DNA of 64,000 bases, from contig NZ_LR590470.1 of the NCBI RefSeq assembly GCF_901472535.1, forward strand, positions 3,968,001 to 4,032,000. Reading direction: 5' to 3'. Position 1 is the first letter of the stretch; each line of letters starts with the position of its first letter. The DNA is from Sphingobacterium daejeonense (GTDB lineage Bacteria; Bacteroidota; Bacteroidia; Sphingobacteriales; Sphingobacteriaceae). A program made the translations under genes and the position numbers. A model generated the notes under the pieces. The model did no database searches. It saw only the letters and a list, made by a program, of their open reading frames with translations, and was not told the DNA's origin. Of this stretch, positions 16,838 through 27,052 are shown one piece after another.

Positions 16838-18091
16838 TTAACCATTATACTTTTTCACAATTATAGTTGCATTGTGGCCACCAAAACCGAAGGTGTTACT
16901 CAATGCTGCATTAACAACTCTTTTTTGCGCAGTATTGAACGTAAAGTTCAATTTACTGTCAATTTCAGGGTCATCTGTGAAATGATTGATCGTTGGAGGA
17001 ACAATATCATTTTTAACTGCCAATATGGAGGCAATTGCTTCTACTGCACCAGCAGCACCTAGAAGGTGACCAGTCATGGATTTAGTAGAACTGATATTTA
17101 GTTTGTATGCATGTTCACCAAAAAGGTCAACGATAGCTTTAGTTTCACTTACATCTCCTACTGGAGTTGATGTTCCATGTACATTGATGTAATCAATGTC
17201 TGAGAAATCCATTCCAGCGTCTTTAATAGCCATTGTCATAGCCAATTTTGCTCCTAATCCTTCAGGGTGAGAAGCTGTGATATGATATGCATCAGCACTC
17301 ATACCCCCACCTACTACCTCAGCATAGATTTTGGCACCACGCGCAAGAGCATGTTCTAGGCTTTCCAAAACAATTGCACCAGATCCTTCACCTGACACGA
17401 AGCCGTCACGATCTTTATCGAAAGGGCGCGATGCAGTTTTCGGGTCATCGTTTCTTGTAGACAGGGCATGCATAGCATTGAATCCTCCGATTCCGGCTTC
17501 ATTGATAGTAGCTTCGGAACCACCGGTAATGATAACATCTGATCTACCTGAACGAATGTAGGTGAATGCATCTATCATTGCATTTGTTGCAGATGCACAA
17601 GCTGATACTGATGAGAAGTTTGGACCTTGTAATCCGTGACGCATTGAAATATGGCCAGGGGCCAAGTCAATAAGCATCTTAGGAATAAAGAACGGATTGA
17701 ATCGAGGAGTACCATCACCTTTAGAAAATTGTGCAACTTCCTCCGTGAATGTGGTCAAACCACCGATTCCAGAACCCCAAATTACTCCGATTCGGGTTCT
17801 GTCTAAATTATCAAAATCTAGTCCTGCGTCTTTAATGGCTTCGTCTGTTGATGCAATGGCGTATTGCACAAAGGGGTCCATTTTACGAGCCTCTTTGCGG
17901 TCCATATACACGTGTGGATCAAAACCTTTTACCTCGCAGGCAAATTGTGTCTTGAATTTTGACGCATCAAAATGCGTGATAGGAGCGGCTCCACTTACAC
18001 CGTTGACCAATCCGTCCCAGTATTCTGCAACGGTATTTCCGATCGGTGTAAGTGCGCCTAATCCTGTTACAACTACTCTCTTAAGCTCCAT
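16838..18091 (-). CDS. fabF: 3-oxoacyl-ACP synthase II
   Basis: Condensing enzyme that extends acyl-ACP with malonyl-ACP in fatty acid synthesis. The 417-residue product carries the Cys-His-His triad: C165 (SACASATNAM), H305 (NVHGTSTPVGD) and H342 (SMTGHLLGAAGAVE). Length and frame are normal. It lies 27 nt downstream of acpP, with which it is surely co-transcribed. Confidence 0.98.
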   Translation of the reverse strand: MELKRVVVTGLGALTPIGNTVAEYWDGLVNGVSGAAPITHFDASKFKTQFACEVKGFDPHVYMDRKEARKMDPFVQYAIASTDEAIKDAGLDFDNLDRTRIGVIWGSGIGGLTTFTEEVAQFSKGDGTPRFNPFFIPKMLIDLAPGHISMRHGLQGPNFSSVSACASATNAMIDAFTYIRSGRSDVIITGGSEATINEAGIGGFNAMHALSTRNDDPKTASRPFDKDRDGFVSGEGSGAIVLESLEHALARGAKIYAEVVGGGMSADAYHITASHPEGLGAKLAMTMAIKDAGMDFSDIDYINVHGTSTPVGDVSETKAIVDLFGEHAYKLNISSTKSMTGHLLGAAGAVEAIASILAVKNDIVPPTINHFTDDPEIDSKLNFTFNTAQKRVVNAALSNTFGFGGHNATIIVKKYNG

Positions 18092-18118
18092 TTATGATGT
18101 TTGGCCTAATAAAATTAG

Positions 18119-18355
18119 TTAGTTAACGTTTTTTTCTAAGTAAGCGATTGCTTGACCTACAGTACTGATGTTTTCAGCTTGGTCATCAGGAATTGCAACG
18201 TTGAATTCTTTCTCGAATTCCATGATCAACTCAACTGTATCAAGTGAGTCTGCACCTAAATCATTCGTGAAAGAAGCCTCAGGTGTTACTTCATTTTCGT
18301 CCACACCTAACTTTTCTACGATAATTGCTTTTACTCTTGATGCGATATCTGACAT
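18119..18355 (-). CDS. acpP: Acyl carrier protein
   Basis: Carries the growing acyl chain on a phosphopantetheine arm. The 78-residue acidic product has the attachment site S37 in the motif [18 protein letters not shown]. It is the first gene of acpP-fabF-rnc and is divergent from the IPExxxVDY-pyk pair. Confidence 0.98.
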   Translation of the reverse strand: MSDIASRVKAIIVEKLGVDENEVTPEASFTNDLGADSLDTVELIMEFEKEFNVAIPDDQAENISTVGQAIAYLEKNVN

Positions 18356-18450
18356 GATTTTCTAGTTTAATTGTTTAATAAATCTGTGCAAAGAAAAAAT
18401 AAATATTCCCAAAAATCAAATCTTTTTGACTTTTGGAATTAAATAAAGAA

Positions 18451-18458
18451 CAAAGTTA
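18451..18458 (-). promoter_or_regulatory. Possible -7 element of acpP
   Basis: Minus-strand TAACTTTG matches TAnnTTTG about 95 nt before acpP. The nearest TTG lies only 16 nt further upstream, shorter than the usual 19, so the assignment is tentative. Confidence 0.4.
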
Positions 18459-18590
18459 GCCTAAATAAAGTTTTCAATACCTTATTAATTAACGTTATTC
18501 AATAATACTAAAACAAATAAAGTTTTACAAACTTAATGCATAATTAATGATATTTTTACGTAATCTTCAAACTTAAACAATCAAAAAACG

Positions 18591-18598
18591 TAATTTTG
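18591..18598 (+). promoter_or_regulatory. -7 element of the IPExxxVDY gene
   Basis: TAATTTTG fits TAnnTTTG and ends 23 nt before the TTG start, giving a short leader. No clear -33 TTG is visible. Confidence 0.45.
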
Positions 18599-18621
18599 TA
18601 TATCATTAAAATAAAATTGGC

Positions 18622-19122
18622 TTGAGCAAAATCACCTTTAAACTCGAAACTGACTTTGACCTTGAACTGGATTTTATCCTTATTGGGATTAGTTCTGTGC
18701 TCAGAGATTACAGACTCTGCCATTTCATCAATAAACATACAGGACTGCAGTTTGTCTATGGAAAGGAAGACTATCTCGACCACAATGGCAATACCAAAGA
18801 AAAGCCAAAGGACGAACTTGATTATCATATTATTTACGAATCAAAAAAAAATAAACCCTCCATTCAAAATCATTTTAATATTTTCAGATATCATAACCCA
18901 ACCTTCGAATTTGAATTCTATTTGCTGAGCAATAGATCCGTTGAAGGGGCCGCTTTAATACCTGAAATAAGCAGTTTTGATTATTTTTTATTGGTTAAAC
19001 ATTATATTGACGACGAAGACTTAGATGCACTTTTGGAAAACATAAAGTCTATTCCAGAAGTATTGTTAGTAAAAGAAATAGATCCAACAATATTGAAATC
19101 TAAAGAAAATCTGATATTTTAG
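18622..19122 (+). CDS. IPExxxVDY family protein
   Basis: Conserved Bacteroidetes protein of about 166 residues with no established function. The name-giving motif is seen as IPEISSFDYFLLVKHYID in the C-terminal third, followed by an acidic helix. The start is a TTG at 18622 (MSKITFKLETDFDLELDFIL), the first available codon after the -7 element. No signal peptide or membrane segment is present, so it is cytosolic. It lies 111 nt upstream of pyk on the same strand and divergent from acpP. Confidence 0.8.
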   Translation: MSKITFKLETDFDLELDFILIGISSVLRDYRLCHFINKHTGLQFVYGKEDYLDHNGNTKEKPKDELDYHIIYESKKNKPSIQNHFNIFRYHNPTFEFEFYLLSNRSVEGAALIPEISSFDYFLLVKHYIDDEDLDALLENIKSIPEVLLVKEIDPTILKSKENLIF

Positions 19123-19233
19123 CGAATTATTTACATAGTGTATATATTACACATAAACCTAACCTTCGGCTTTAAGGGGAGAATAAAGCTGATAGAAACA
19201 CGAAAAAGAATATAAATTTAAAATTTAATTTAA

Positions 19234-20667
19234 ATGGATAAACTAAAAAAGCGGACCAAAATCGTAGCCACTCTTGGTCCGGCTTCTTCAAAAAAAGACG
19301 TTTTAACCCGTATGATTGCTAAAGGTGTCGATGTATGCCGCCTTAACTTTTCTCACGGATCACAAGATGACCACCTTAAGGTTATCAACACCATCAACGA
19401 AATCAACCAAGAACACCCTTTCAGTGTAGGTATTTTAGCGGATTTGCAAGGTCCGAAAATCCGTATTGGTAAAATGAAAGAAGGAGGAGCCATCCTTGTG
19501 AATGGCAGCACCGTTGAAATCACTACTCATGAACAAATAGGCGATGAAAACAAGATTTACATCACTTATGAAAACTTCCCTAATGATGTAAAAGAAAATG
19601 AAATCATTCTTTTGGATGACGGAAAACTTCAATTACGCGTTATTAACACAAATCATTTAGATACAGTTACTTGTAAAGTTGTTCACGGTGGTATTTTAAC
19701 TTCTAGAAAAGGTGTTAATCTTCCTAACACAAAAGTTTCTATTCCTTCATTGACCGAAGAAGATTTAGACAATTTGAATTTTGCACTTGATCATGGTGCA
19801 GATTGGATTGCTATGTCTTTTGTTCGTTCTGCAGAGGACATCAAACAATGTAAAGAGATTATCAAGCAGAAAGGTTCACATGCAAAAGTTATTGCAAAAA
19901 TTGAGAAACCTGAAGCTATTGAGAATATCGACAGTATCATTGAAGCTACTGACGCTGTGATGGTTGCTCGTGGAGACTTAGGTGTTGAATTGCCGATGGA
20001 AGAAGTTCCAGGACTTCAAAAAATCATAGCACAAAAATGCCGTAACTTGTCGAAGCCTGTTATTATTGCTACTCAAATGCTTGAGAGCATGATCACTACT
20101 CCACGCCCAACACGTGCGGAGGTGAACGACGTAGCTAACTCAGTAATTGATGGTGCAGATGCAGTAATGCTTAGTGGTGAGACCTCAGTTGGTGAATTCC
20201 CTGAGATTGTTATTGAAACAATGGCTAAGGTTATCACACATGTTGAAGCAACTTCTTACCCATATTATGCCCAAAAAGAACAATTAGGCACAGTTCCAGT
20301 AACACGTATCCCTGATGCAATTTGTAGTTCATCCATCTTCTTGGCTGAAAAAACTCATGCGTCAGCGATTGCTGTAATGACATCTTCTGGATATACAGCA
20401 ATGGAAATTTCAAGTTACCGTCCGGATGCTGATATTTACGTATTTACAGGTAATAAAACATTATTGCGCACACTTAGCTTATGCTGGGGTGTAAAAGCAT
20501 TTATCTACGAAAAGTACGAGTCAACAGACGGTACTATCCAAGATGTAAACGGATTACTGAAAGAGCGTCATTTGGTTGAACCAGGACAAATTGTAATCAA
20601 TACTTCTTCAACTCCATTACATGAAAAAGGTAGAACAAATACCATTCGTGTTTCGGAGGTAAAATAA
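19234..20667 (+). CDS. pyk: Pyruvate kinase
   Basis: Converts phosphoenolpyruvate and ADP to pyruvate and ATP, the last step of glycolysis. The 477-residue product starts MDKLKKRTKIVATLGPASSK and has the active-site signature IAKIEKPEAIENIDSII and the loop MVARGDLGVELPMEEVPGLQ; the C-terminal domain is present. Its strong terminator follows directly. No phosphoenolpyruvate synthase or other glycolytic gene adjoins it. Confidence 0.98.
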   Translation: MDKLKKRTKIVATLGPASSKKDVLTRMIAKGVDVCRLNFSHGSQDDHLKVINTINEINQEHPFSVGILADLQGPKIRIGKMKEGGAILVNGSTVEITTHEQIGDENKIYITYENFPNDVKENEIILLDDGKLQLRVINTNHLDTVTCKVVHGGILTSRKGVNLPNTKVSIPSLTEEDLDNLNFALDHGADWIAMSFVRSAEDIKQCKEIIKQKGSHAKVIAKIEKPEAIENIDSIIEATDAVMVARGDLGVELPMEEVPGLQKIIAQKCRNLSKPVIIATQMLESMITTPRPTRAEVNDVANSVIDGADAVMLSGETSVGEFPEIVIETMAKVITHVEATSYPYYAQKEQLGTVPVTRIPDAICSSSIFLAEKTHASAIAVMTSSGYTAMEISSYRPDADIYVFTGNKTLLRTLSLCWGVKAFIYEKYESTDGTIQDVNGLLKERHLVEPGQIVINTSSTPLHEKGRTNTIRVSEVK

Positions 20668-20674
20668 TACTCCA

Positions 20675-20706
20675 TTAAAAAAGCCTCATTTGATTGAGGC
20701 TTTTTT
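20675..20706 (+). terminator. Terminator of pyk (bidirectional)
   Basis: AAGCCTCA and TGAGGCTT around a 6-nt loop, flanked by A6 and T6. It lies between the convergent ends of pyk and the secreted protein at 20710-21124 and can serve both. Confidence 0.9.
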
Positions 20707-20709
20707 AAT

Positions 20710-21124
20710 TTATTTATTTTTGGATTGATTTGACTTCTTCGGTTGAATCAACTTTATATTTTTTACTGTATCTACCTGCAGATTGAGATTATTGGAGTCC
20801 GATTTTTCTGTGCCTGGCATAATTACACTTTCCTTACCATTCAAATACTTTTCTCTAATCACGGTATCATCTTTCTGTTCCAATCCTTTTATCAAGTTAT
20901 CTCCTTTTCCTTTATAGGCATTTGGAATTTCAATATTCATATTAAATGATTTATTTAAGGAATCCATTTTTGATTGAAACTTGGCAGCATTGTCCATTTT
21001 ATCAATTGGCTGAATTGGGCGCTTGGAACAAGCTTTCCTTTTTCGGAATTTTTTCTGTAATTTGAGAAAAAGAAGGTATGCACCAACCCAACAGCAAAAT
21101 GGCGATCGTTAATATGTGTTTCAT
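20710..21124 (-). CDS. Secreted protein of unknown function (apparent frameshift)
   Basis: The minus-strand ATG at 21124 gives a clear signal peptide (MKHILTIAILLLGWCIPSFS) followed by QITEKIPKKESLFQAP. One extra C in the GGG run 21017-21019 then stops the frame; with two bases it continues as PIQPIDKMDNAAKFQSKMDS to a lysine/asparagine-rich end, about 137 residues. No domain is recognised. It is convergent with pyk. Confidence 0.6.
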
Positions 21125-21250
21125 AATTAGTCTATTTAGAGTATTTAATTTACCAAAACAAAGTCTATTTTGCTAAAAAAGCTAAAAAAGCGCTGTTAAA
21201 TAGTGTTAAATGAGAAAATTAGCTGTTTCCCCTTATTATTTTTGTAACAA

Positions 21251-23123
21251 ATGAAGAAAAGAAGTATTGCGTTGATTATATGGCTCATGTCTATTGCTCT
21301 AATTGGAGTGATGGCTATGCAATATTACTTTGTGAGGGAATCCTTTATAAAAGAATCAAAGTTATTTGATGAGGAAGTCAAGGCTTCTTTATCTGCTGTA
21401 GCCAATAAGATCGAGCGCCAGGAGATCTATGATTTTGCCCGAGAGCAAGAACGCCAGAACCAGGAGAAATTTAGAATCGATCAAGAACGCATTCAAAAGA
21501 ACGAAAAGATCCTTGCACTTCAGGTTCAATATCAAGACAGTATAAAAACCCTTCAAAGGATAGCTTTTCAACATACTACAAATTTCAACAAACTTGAAAC
21601 TGCTCTAAACCAGCAATTCCCTGCGGTTTTTATCAACAACGAATTTTTTGAAACTTATCTTAGGAGGAAAGAATATAAGCACCTGGTCAGAATTACTTTA
21701 GAACAAGGTCTTACAGCTGACAATACCATTGGTGAATTTACCAGAATAGATGCTATTAAGGTTATACCTCCGGTCAAGCCAAAGGACGACAGCACAAGAT
21801 ATATTATTCCTGTGTTTGCTCCACCTGCGACCAATGCTATTGCATATCAAATAAGGACATTACCGCCCAAGATTGATTACAGAACACTTGCCAAAATTGA
21901 GGCTTTGGAGATTAAGCTTCACAACCTGAGGAACCAAAAACTAACGGATGCCGCAACATTGTTTGATACTATTGCGATTCTTGGGGGTAAGAAAAGTTCA
22001 GTGATTGCGGATGTAGCCATGGGCATGGAATTATCGAAAAGACCTTTGGCAGAACGTATAAATGGAAAAAGAACGGTTGACCTTTTAATTCATGAACTGC
22101 ATGAACGCGGCATTAAGTCGTCATTTGTCATGGAGATAAAAGATTTCAATAAAATTCCCGTTTTTCAAGGTTTTTACCAATTTAACAATGAGCAATTAGA
22201 AGAGGTTAAAAATCCGCTGATCTATACTGCTAGGTTATTTCAGGGTGACCGCGGTAATGCACCAGGAGAATTAAGCATCCACTTCCCTAACAAGGGGTGG
22301 TATTATTGCCGAAACAATGGGCTATTGGTTATTCCCCACTATCTTGGCATTATTGGCACTATTAATTGGCTGTTTCGCTTACACTTTGAGTATCATTTTT
22401 AAACAGAAAAAGATGTCTGAGATGAAGACAGACTTTATCAATAATATGACTCATGAATTCAAGACTCCAGTTGCCACAATTATGATTGCCAGCGAATCAC
22501 TTCGTGATCCTGAAATCTCCTCTGATGGCAAAAGAGTCAATAAGCTTGCGAACATAATTTATGATGAAAATGTTCGGTTGGGCTCACATATTGAAAGGGT
22601 TTTGAACATAGCTAGGTTAGAGAAAGAAAACCTAAAGATCGAGCGCGTCAATGTTCATATCAATTCACTTGCAAATGCTGTTTTGGAAAGCATGCGTCTA
22701 CAAATGGATAAGGCTGAAGGAACCCTAAACATTGATATTGCTGCTGATAACGACTTGGTTGTTGGAGATGAATTGCACTTGTCCAATGTGATGTTTAATT
22801 TGGTTGATAATGCGATTAAGTATTCCAAAGGAAAACCAGAAATCACTTTTAGGACTTTTAATAGAGGGAACAACATTGTAATTTCTGTTGCAGACAAAGG
22901 AATGGGGATGACCAAGGACCAACAAGAAAAGATCTTCGATCAATTCTACCGTATCCCAACAGGGAACATTCACAACGTGAAAGGATTTGGTTTAGGACTT
23001 AGCTATGTAAACGATATTGTCAAACGCTTGAACGGTAAAATCACCGTTAAGAGTGAAAAAGATAAAGGCACACAATTTGAAGTAACTCTTCCTTTGAAAA
23101 ATGCATCTAAGGAAGTTGCATAA
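21251..23123 (+). CDS. Two-component sensor histidine kinase (apparent frameshift)
   Basis: Membrane kinase of about 623 residues. The first transmembrane helix is at residues 7-24, followed by a roughly 330-residue periplasmic part with a coiled-coil start, a second helix (PTILALLALLIGCFAYTLSI) and the kinase core. The H-box is FINNMTHEFKTPVATI with H401, and the N- and G-boxes are NLVDNAIKYSKG and GFGLGLSYV. An extra G in 22294-22297 shifts the frame just before the second helix. It lies 19 nt upstream of its regulator. The architecture resembles the Bacteroides RprX sensor, but the signal is unknown. Confidence 0.9.
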
Positions 23124-23142
23124 TCATTAGATAAAGAAAAGT

Positions 23143-23832
23143 ATGAATCAAAAGATATTATTAGCAGAAGATGATCCTAATTTGGGTGAATTACTAAAGG
23201 ATTATCTAGAATTAAAAGGAAAATTTGACGTGGTACTTTGTACCGATGGTCAGGAAGGCATGGATGCTTTTCGTAAAGAGGAGTTTGATCTATGCATCTT
23301 GGATGTCATGATGCCCAAGAAAGATGGTTTTTCATTGGGGAAAGATATCCGCAAGATCAATCAAACGGTTCCAATTATCTATGCGACTGCCAAGGGAATG
23401 ATGGAAGATAAAACACAGGCCTTTGAATTGGGTGGAGATGATTATATCACAAAACCATTCCGTGTTGAGGAGTTATTGCTTCGCATCAATGCGCTTCTTA
23501 AAAGAGCTTCAAAAGATAAGGAGGAAGAAGTTTCTGATAAATTTGAAATCGGAGATTATTTCTTTGATTACACCAGTCAGATTATTTCGTATAAGGGCCA
23601 ACAACAGAAGCTTTCCACGAAGGAAGCCGAATTATTGCGCTTACTTTGCTTGAAGAAAAATGATGTCTTAACTCGTGAGGAAGCCTTAATCAAGATTTGG
23701 CATGACGACAATTATTTTACCGGCCGAAGTATGGATGTTTTCTTGAGCAAGCTTAGAAAATACCTTAAGGAGGACCCTAATGTTGAAATAGTTAATGTCC
23801 ACGGTAAAGGATATAAGTTGTTGGTGAGCTAA
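23143..23832 (+). CDS. Response regulator, OmpR/PhoB family
   Basis: Cytosolic DNA-binding partner of the preceding kinase, 229 residues. The receiver domain has acidic residues D10/D11 and phosphoacceptor D54 (CILDVMMPKKDG); K106 region YITKPFRVEELL. The C-terminal winged helix ends VNVHGKGYKLLVS. It resembles RprY. A five-heptamer element starts 17 nt after the stop, followed by the terminator. Confidence 0.93.
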   Translation: MNQKILLAEDDPNLGELLKDYLELKGKFDVVLCTDGQEGMDAFRKEEFDLCILDVMMPKKDGFSLGKDIRKINQTVPIIYATAKGMMEDKTQAFELGGDDYITKPFRVEELLLRINALLKRASKDKEEEVSDKFEIGDYFFDYTSQIISYKGQQQKLSTKEAELLRLLCLKKNDVLTREEALIKIWHDDNYFTGRSMDVFLSKLRKYLKEDPNVEIVNVHGKGYKLLVS

Positions 23833-23849
23833 GGATTAGATAGTTTGGT

Positions 23850-23884
23850 TAAGACACTAGACATAAGACATAAGACATTAGACT
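23850..23884 (+). repeat. Five-heptamer element, AGACA class
   Basis: Units TAAGACA, CTAGACA, TAAGACA, TAAGACA, TTAGACT, 17 nt after the response regulator stop, on its sense strand. It forms an inverted pair with the tract at 24095-24129. Confidence 0.85.
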
Positions 23885-23980
23885 ATTGTCAAATTCTAAA
23901 ATAGTTTACCTTTTTTATACATTGTCCGTACCTAAATAGAGCTGATCGAATAGCATTATATTAAAACATTATAATTCTAA

Positions 23981-24018
23981 AAATAAATGAGGCATATCAA
24001 GCCTCATTTATTTTTTTT
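23981..24018 (+). terminator. Terminator of the two-component operon
   Basis: AAATAAATGAGGC and GCCTCATTTATTT form a perfect 13-bp stem around a 7-nt loop, followed by a T run. It lies midway between two inverted heptamer elements. The rest of 23833-24189 is A+T-rich and holds no gene I can see. Confidence 0.85.
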
Positions 24019-24094
24019 AATTAATTTTCTAACAGTAGCTGTTAACTCGACCAAATTCTAAAAATGTAATTAATATTTTATGGATTATTTCATC

Positions 24095-24129
24095 TCTCTT
24101 GTGTCTTGTGTCTTATGTCTTATGTCTAC
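24095..24129 (-). repeat. Five-heptamer element, AGACA class
   Basis: On the minus strand: GTAGACA, TAAGACA, TAAGACA, CAAGACA, CAAGAGA. It is opposite in orientation to the copy at 23850 and lies 60 nt before the SAM riboswitch. Confidence 0.8.
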
Positions 24130-24189
24130 TTCAAGCCGTCTCTTCACTTTTTTTTGCATATTAAAAATCTAATTCCTAACTTAGCCCCC

Positions 24190-24287
24190 GCTTATAGAGA
24201 AAGGCAGAGGGACTAGACCCGATGAAGCCTTAGCAACCTGTCCCTTGACAAGGTGCTACATTCTACCCCTGATTGGGAAAGATAAGC
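24190..24287 (+). promoter_or_regulatory. SAM-I riboswitch (S-box) upstream of metE
   Basis: The P1 helix pairs GCTTAT (24190-24195) with ATAAGC (24282-24287). The conserved core AGAGGGACTAGACCCGATGA is followed by GCCTTAGCAACCTG, AAGGTGCTACATTC and GGGAAAGATAAG, all in the known SAM-I order. It senses S-adenosylmethionine and should turn metE down when SAM is plentiful. The 75 nt to metE contain a weak hairpin (GGTTAC/GTAGCC) but no intrinsic terminator. Confidence 0.92.
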
Positions 24288-24362
24288 TGGTTACAGACAT
24301 CCTTGGTAGCCTTCTCTTAGCAAAAAGATTTATTGAAATATATTTAATTTAGTAGAGAAAAT

Positions 24363-26671
24363 ATGCTATTAACAAACAATTTAGGTTACCCACGTGTGGG
24401 CGCATTCCGCGAGTTGAAGAAAGCTAATGAAGCTTACTGGGCGAAGAAGATTAGCGCGGAAGAATTATTGCAGGCTGGACTGAAAATCCGTGAAAGCAAT
24501 TGGAAGACTCAAAAGGATGCTGGAATCGAGTTGATCCCATCTAATGACTTCGCATTCTATGATCAAGTTTTAGACTTGTCATTAACTGTAGGAGCTATCC
24601 CTGCTCGTTACAATTCCTTATTAAACAAAATCGATCGCCAATATAATCTTGATTTATATTTCGCGATGGCACGTGGTTTCCAAGAAGGTGGCGTAGATGT
24701 TACTGCTATGGAAATGACTAAGTGGTTTGATACTAACTATCACTATATCGTTCCTGAATTCGTAAAAAACCAAGAATTCAAACTTACTTCAGAGAAATTC
24801 TTAAGTGAATACAATGAAGCAAAACAATTGGGTATTGAAACAAAGCCTGTTTTAATTGGTCCAATTACTTACCTTTTATTGGGTAAAGAAAAAGAAGCAG
24901 ATTTCAACCGCATCGATCTTATCGACAAATTACTTCCTGTTTATGAAGAGATTTTAGGCAAGCTTGCTGATGCTGGGGCGAAATATGTTCAGATTGACGA
25001 GCCTTTCTTGGCTTTAGACATTGATGATGCTACCAAAGCTCTGTATGGCAAAGTATTTGAAAAATTAGCTGCTGCAGCCAAAGGCATCAAATTAATCGTT
25101 GCTACTTATTTCGAGGCATTAGGAAATAACGAGGATATCGCTGTTAATCTTCCTGTGCATGCGTTACACCTTGACTTAGTTCGTGGTGAAAACCAACTTG
25201 ACACTATATTATCAAAAGTTCCTGCAAACTTAACTCTTTCATTAGGGGTTATTGAAGGCCGTAATATTTGGAAAAATGATTACGAAAATTCATTGAAAAA
25301 AATCAAACAAGCAGTTGATGCGTTAGGAAAAGACCGTGTTTGGGTTGCTCCTTCTTCATCTTTATTGCATGTTCCTTTTGATTTGGACAATGAAAACAAT
25401 GAAGAATCATTACCTGCAGAAGTTAAAAACTGGTTAGCATTTGCAAAACAAAAACTTTCTGAGGTTAAAGATCTTGCTGTATTGGCTGAAGGTGAAGTTG
25501 ATGCTGATACTCAGAAACGCTTTGAAGCAAACAAAGAAGCTGCTGAGAGTCGCCGTACTTCTCCATTGATTCACAAACCAGAAGTTAAAAACCGTGTAAG
25601 CAACATCACTGATGAAGATGCAAAACGTACTTCATCATTTGATGCTCGTAAAGCTGCACAACAAGCTAAATTCAATCTTCCTGGATTGCTACTACAACAA
25701 TCGGTTCATTCCCACAAACAAAAGATGTACGTAAGTGGAGAGCTGACTTGAAAAAAGGAGCTATTTCTCAAGAGGAATACGACAAAGAAATTGCTGCTGA
25801 GACTGAAAGAACAATCAGATTACAAGAAGATTTGGACATCGATGTATTAGTTCACGGTGAATTCGAACGTAATGACATGGTTGAGTACTTCGGTGAGCAA
25901 TTAGCAGGATATGCATTCACACAAAACGGTTGGGTTCAATCATACGGTTCTCGTTGTGTTAAACCTCCGATTATTTTTGGTGATGTGTACCGTCCAGAAG
26001 ACATGACAGTACGTTGGTCAGCATATGCTCAGTCATTGACTAACCGTCCTGTTAAAGGAATGTTGACAGGTCCTGTAACGATTTTACAATGGTCATTTGT
26101 ACGTAACGACCAACCACGTTCAACCACAACATACCAAATCGCTTTGGCTATTTTAGATGAGGTTCAAGCTTTAGAAAAAGCAGGAATCAAGATCATCCAA
26201 ATCGATGAGCCAGCTATCCGTGAGGGTCTTCCATTACGTAAAGCAGATCAACAAGAATACTTGGATTGGGCAGTTCGTGCATTCCGTGTTTCTTCATCAA
26301 ATGTTGATGATGATACGCAGATCCACACACACATGTGTTACTCTGAATTCAATGATATTATCCAGGACATCGCTGCAATGGATGCTGACGTAATTACTAT
26401 TGAAACTTCACGTTCACAAATGGAATTATTAGATGCATTTGCTGATTTCAAATATCCTAATGATATTGGTCCAGGTGTATACGACATTCACTCACCACGT
26501 GTTCCTAGCACTGAAGAAATGGTAAACCTACTTCGCAAAGCAAAAGCTGTAGTTCCTTCAGAGCAATTATGGGTTAACCCTGACTGTGGATTGAAAACTC
26601 GTGCTTGGCCAGAGACTAAGGCTGCCTTAGAATCAATGGTTGAAGCTGCGAAAATCCTTAGAGCAGAATAA
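24363..26671 (+). CDS. metE: Cobalamin-independent methionine synthase (apparent frameshift)
   Basis: Transfers a methyl group from methyltetrahydrofolate (triglutamate) to homocysteine. The product is about 769 residues in two barrel halves, starting [20 protein letters not shown]. The C-terminal half has [20 protein letters not shown], zinc ligands in HTHMCYSEF and NPDCGLKTR. One T appears missing at 25682; adding it joins [13 protein letters not shown]. It is controlled by the SAM-I riboswitch and ends with a strong terminator. The partner gene ahcY, which supplies homocysteine, is at 39962. Confidence 0.95.
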
Positions 26672-26703
26672 TCAAAAATTAGTATTATAAAATATATTAG
26701 TTC

Positions 26704-26735
26704 AAAGCCGAGCAAAATGCTCGGCTTTATTATTT
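26704..26735 (+). terminator. Terminator of metE
   Basis: AAAGCCGAGC and GCTCGGCTTT around AAAAT, followed by T-rich sequence, 32 nt after the metE stop. Confidence 0.85.
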
Positions 26736-26800
26736 TACCGCTTTTAATCGAGTATGAGCAAACTTTTCGGTCTCTTTATTGTTTAACAAAAAAAGATATT

Positions 26801-26986
26801 ATGAATAGATATATAGGATTCTTAGCGATTGCTCTTACCACTACCCTTTTCAGTAGTTGTTCTTTAATTGAAGGAATATTCAAAGCAGGAATGTGGTGGG
26901 GTATTATATTAGTTGTAGGGGCAGTAGTATTAGTGATTTGGTTAATTTCAAAATTATTTGGTGGTGGCCGTGGAGGCACTAATTAA
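26801..26986 (+). CDS. Small membrane lipoprotein of unknown function
   Basis: A 61-residue product with a signal peptide and lipobox (TTTLFSSCSLIEG), a transmembrane helix (GIILVVGAVVLVIWLISKLF) and a glycine-rich end GGGRGGTN. The ATG at 26801 is preferred to an in-frame one at 26717, because the upstream part overlaps the metE terminator and lacks signal-peptide features. Similar tiny lipoprotein/membrane proteins occur in other Bacteroidetes; function unknown. Confidence 0.65.
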   Translation: MNRYIGFLAIALTTTLFSSCSLIEGIFKAGMWWGIILVVGAVVLVIWLISKLFGGGRGGTN

Positions 26987-27052
26987 TCTTTAACGAAAAT
27001 TTCACTATCTGTTAATGCGAATATCAGTATCTTTCGTACAAAATTAATGTAC

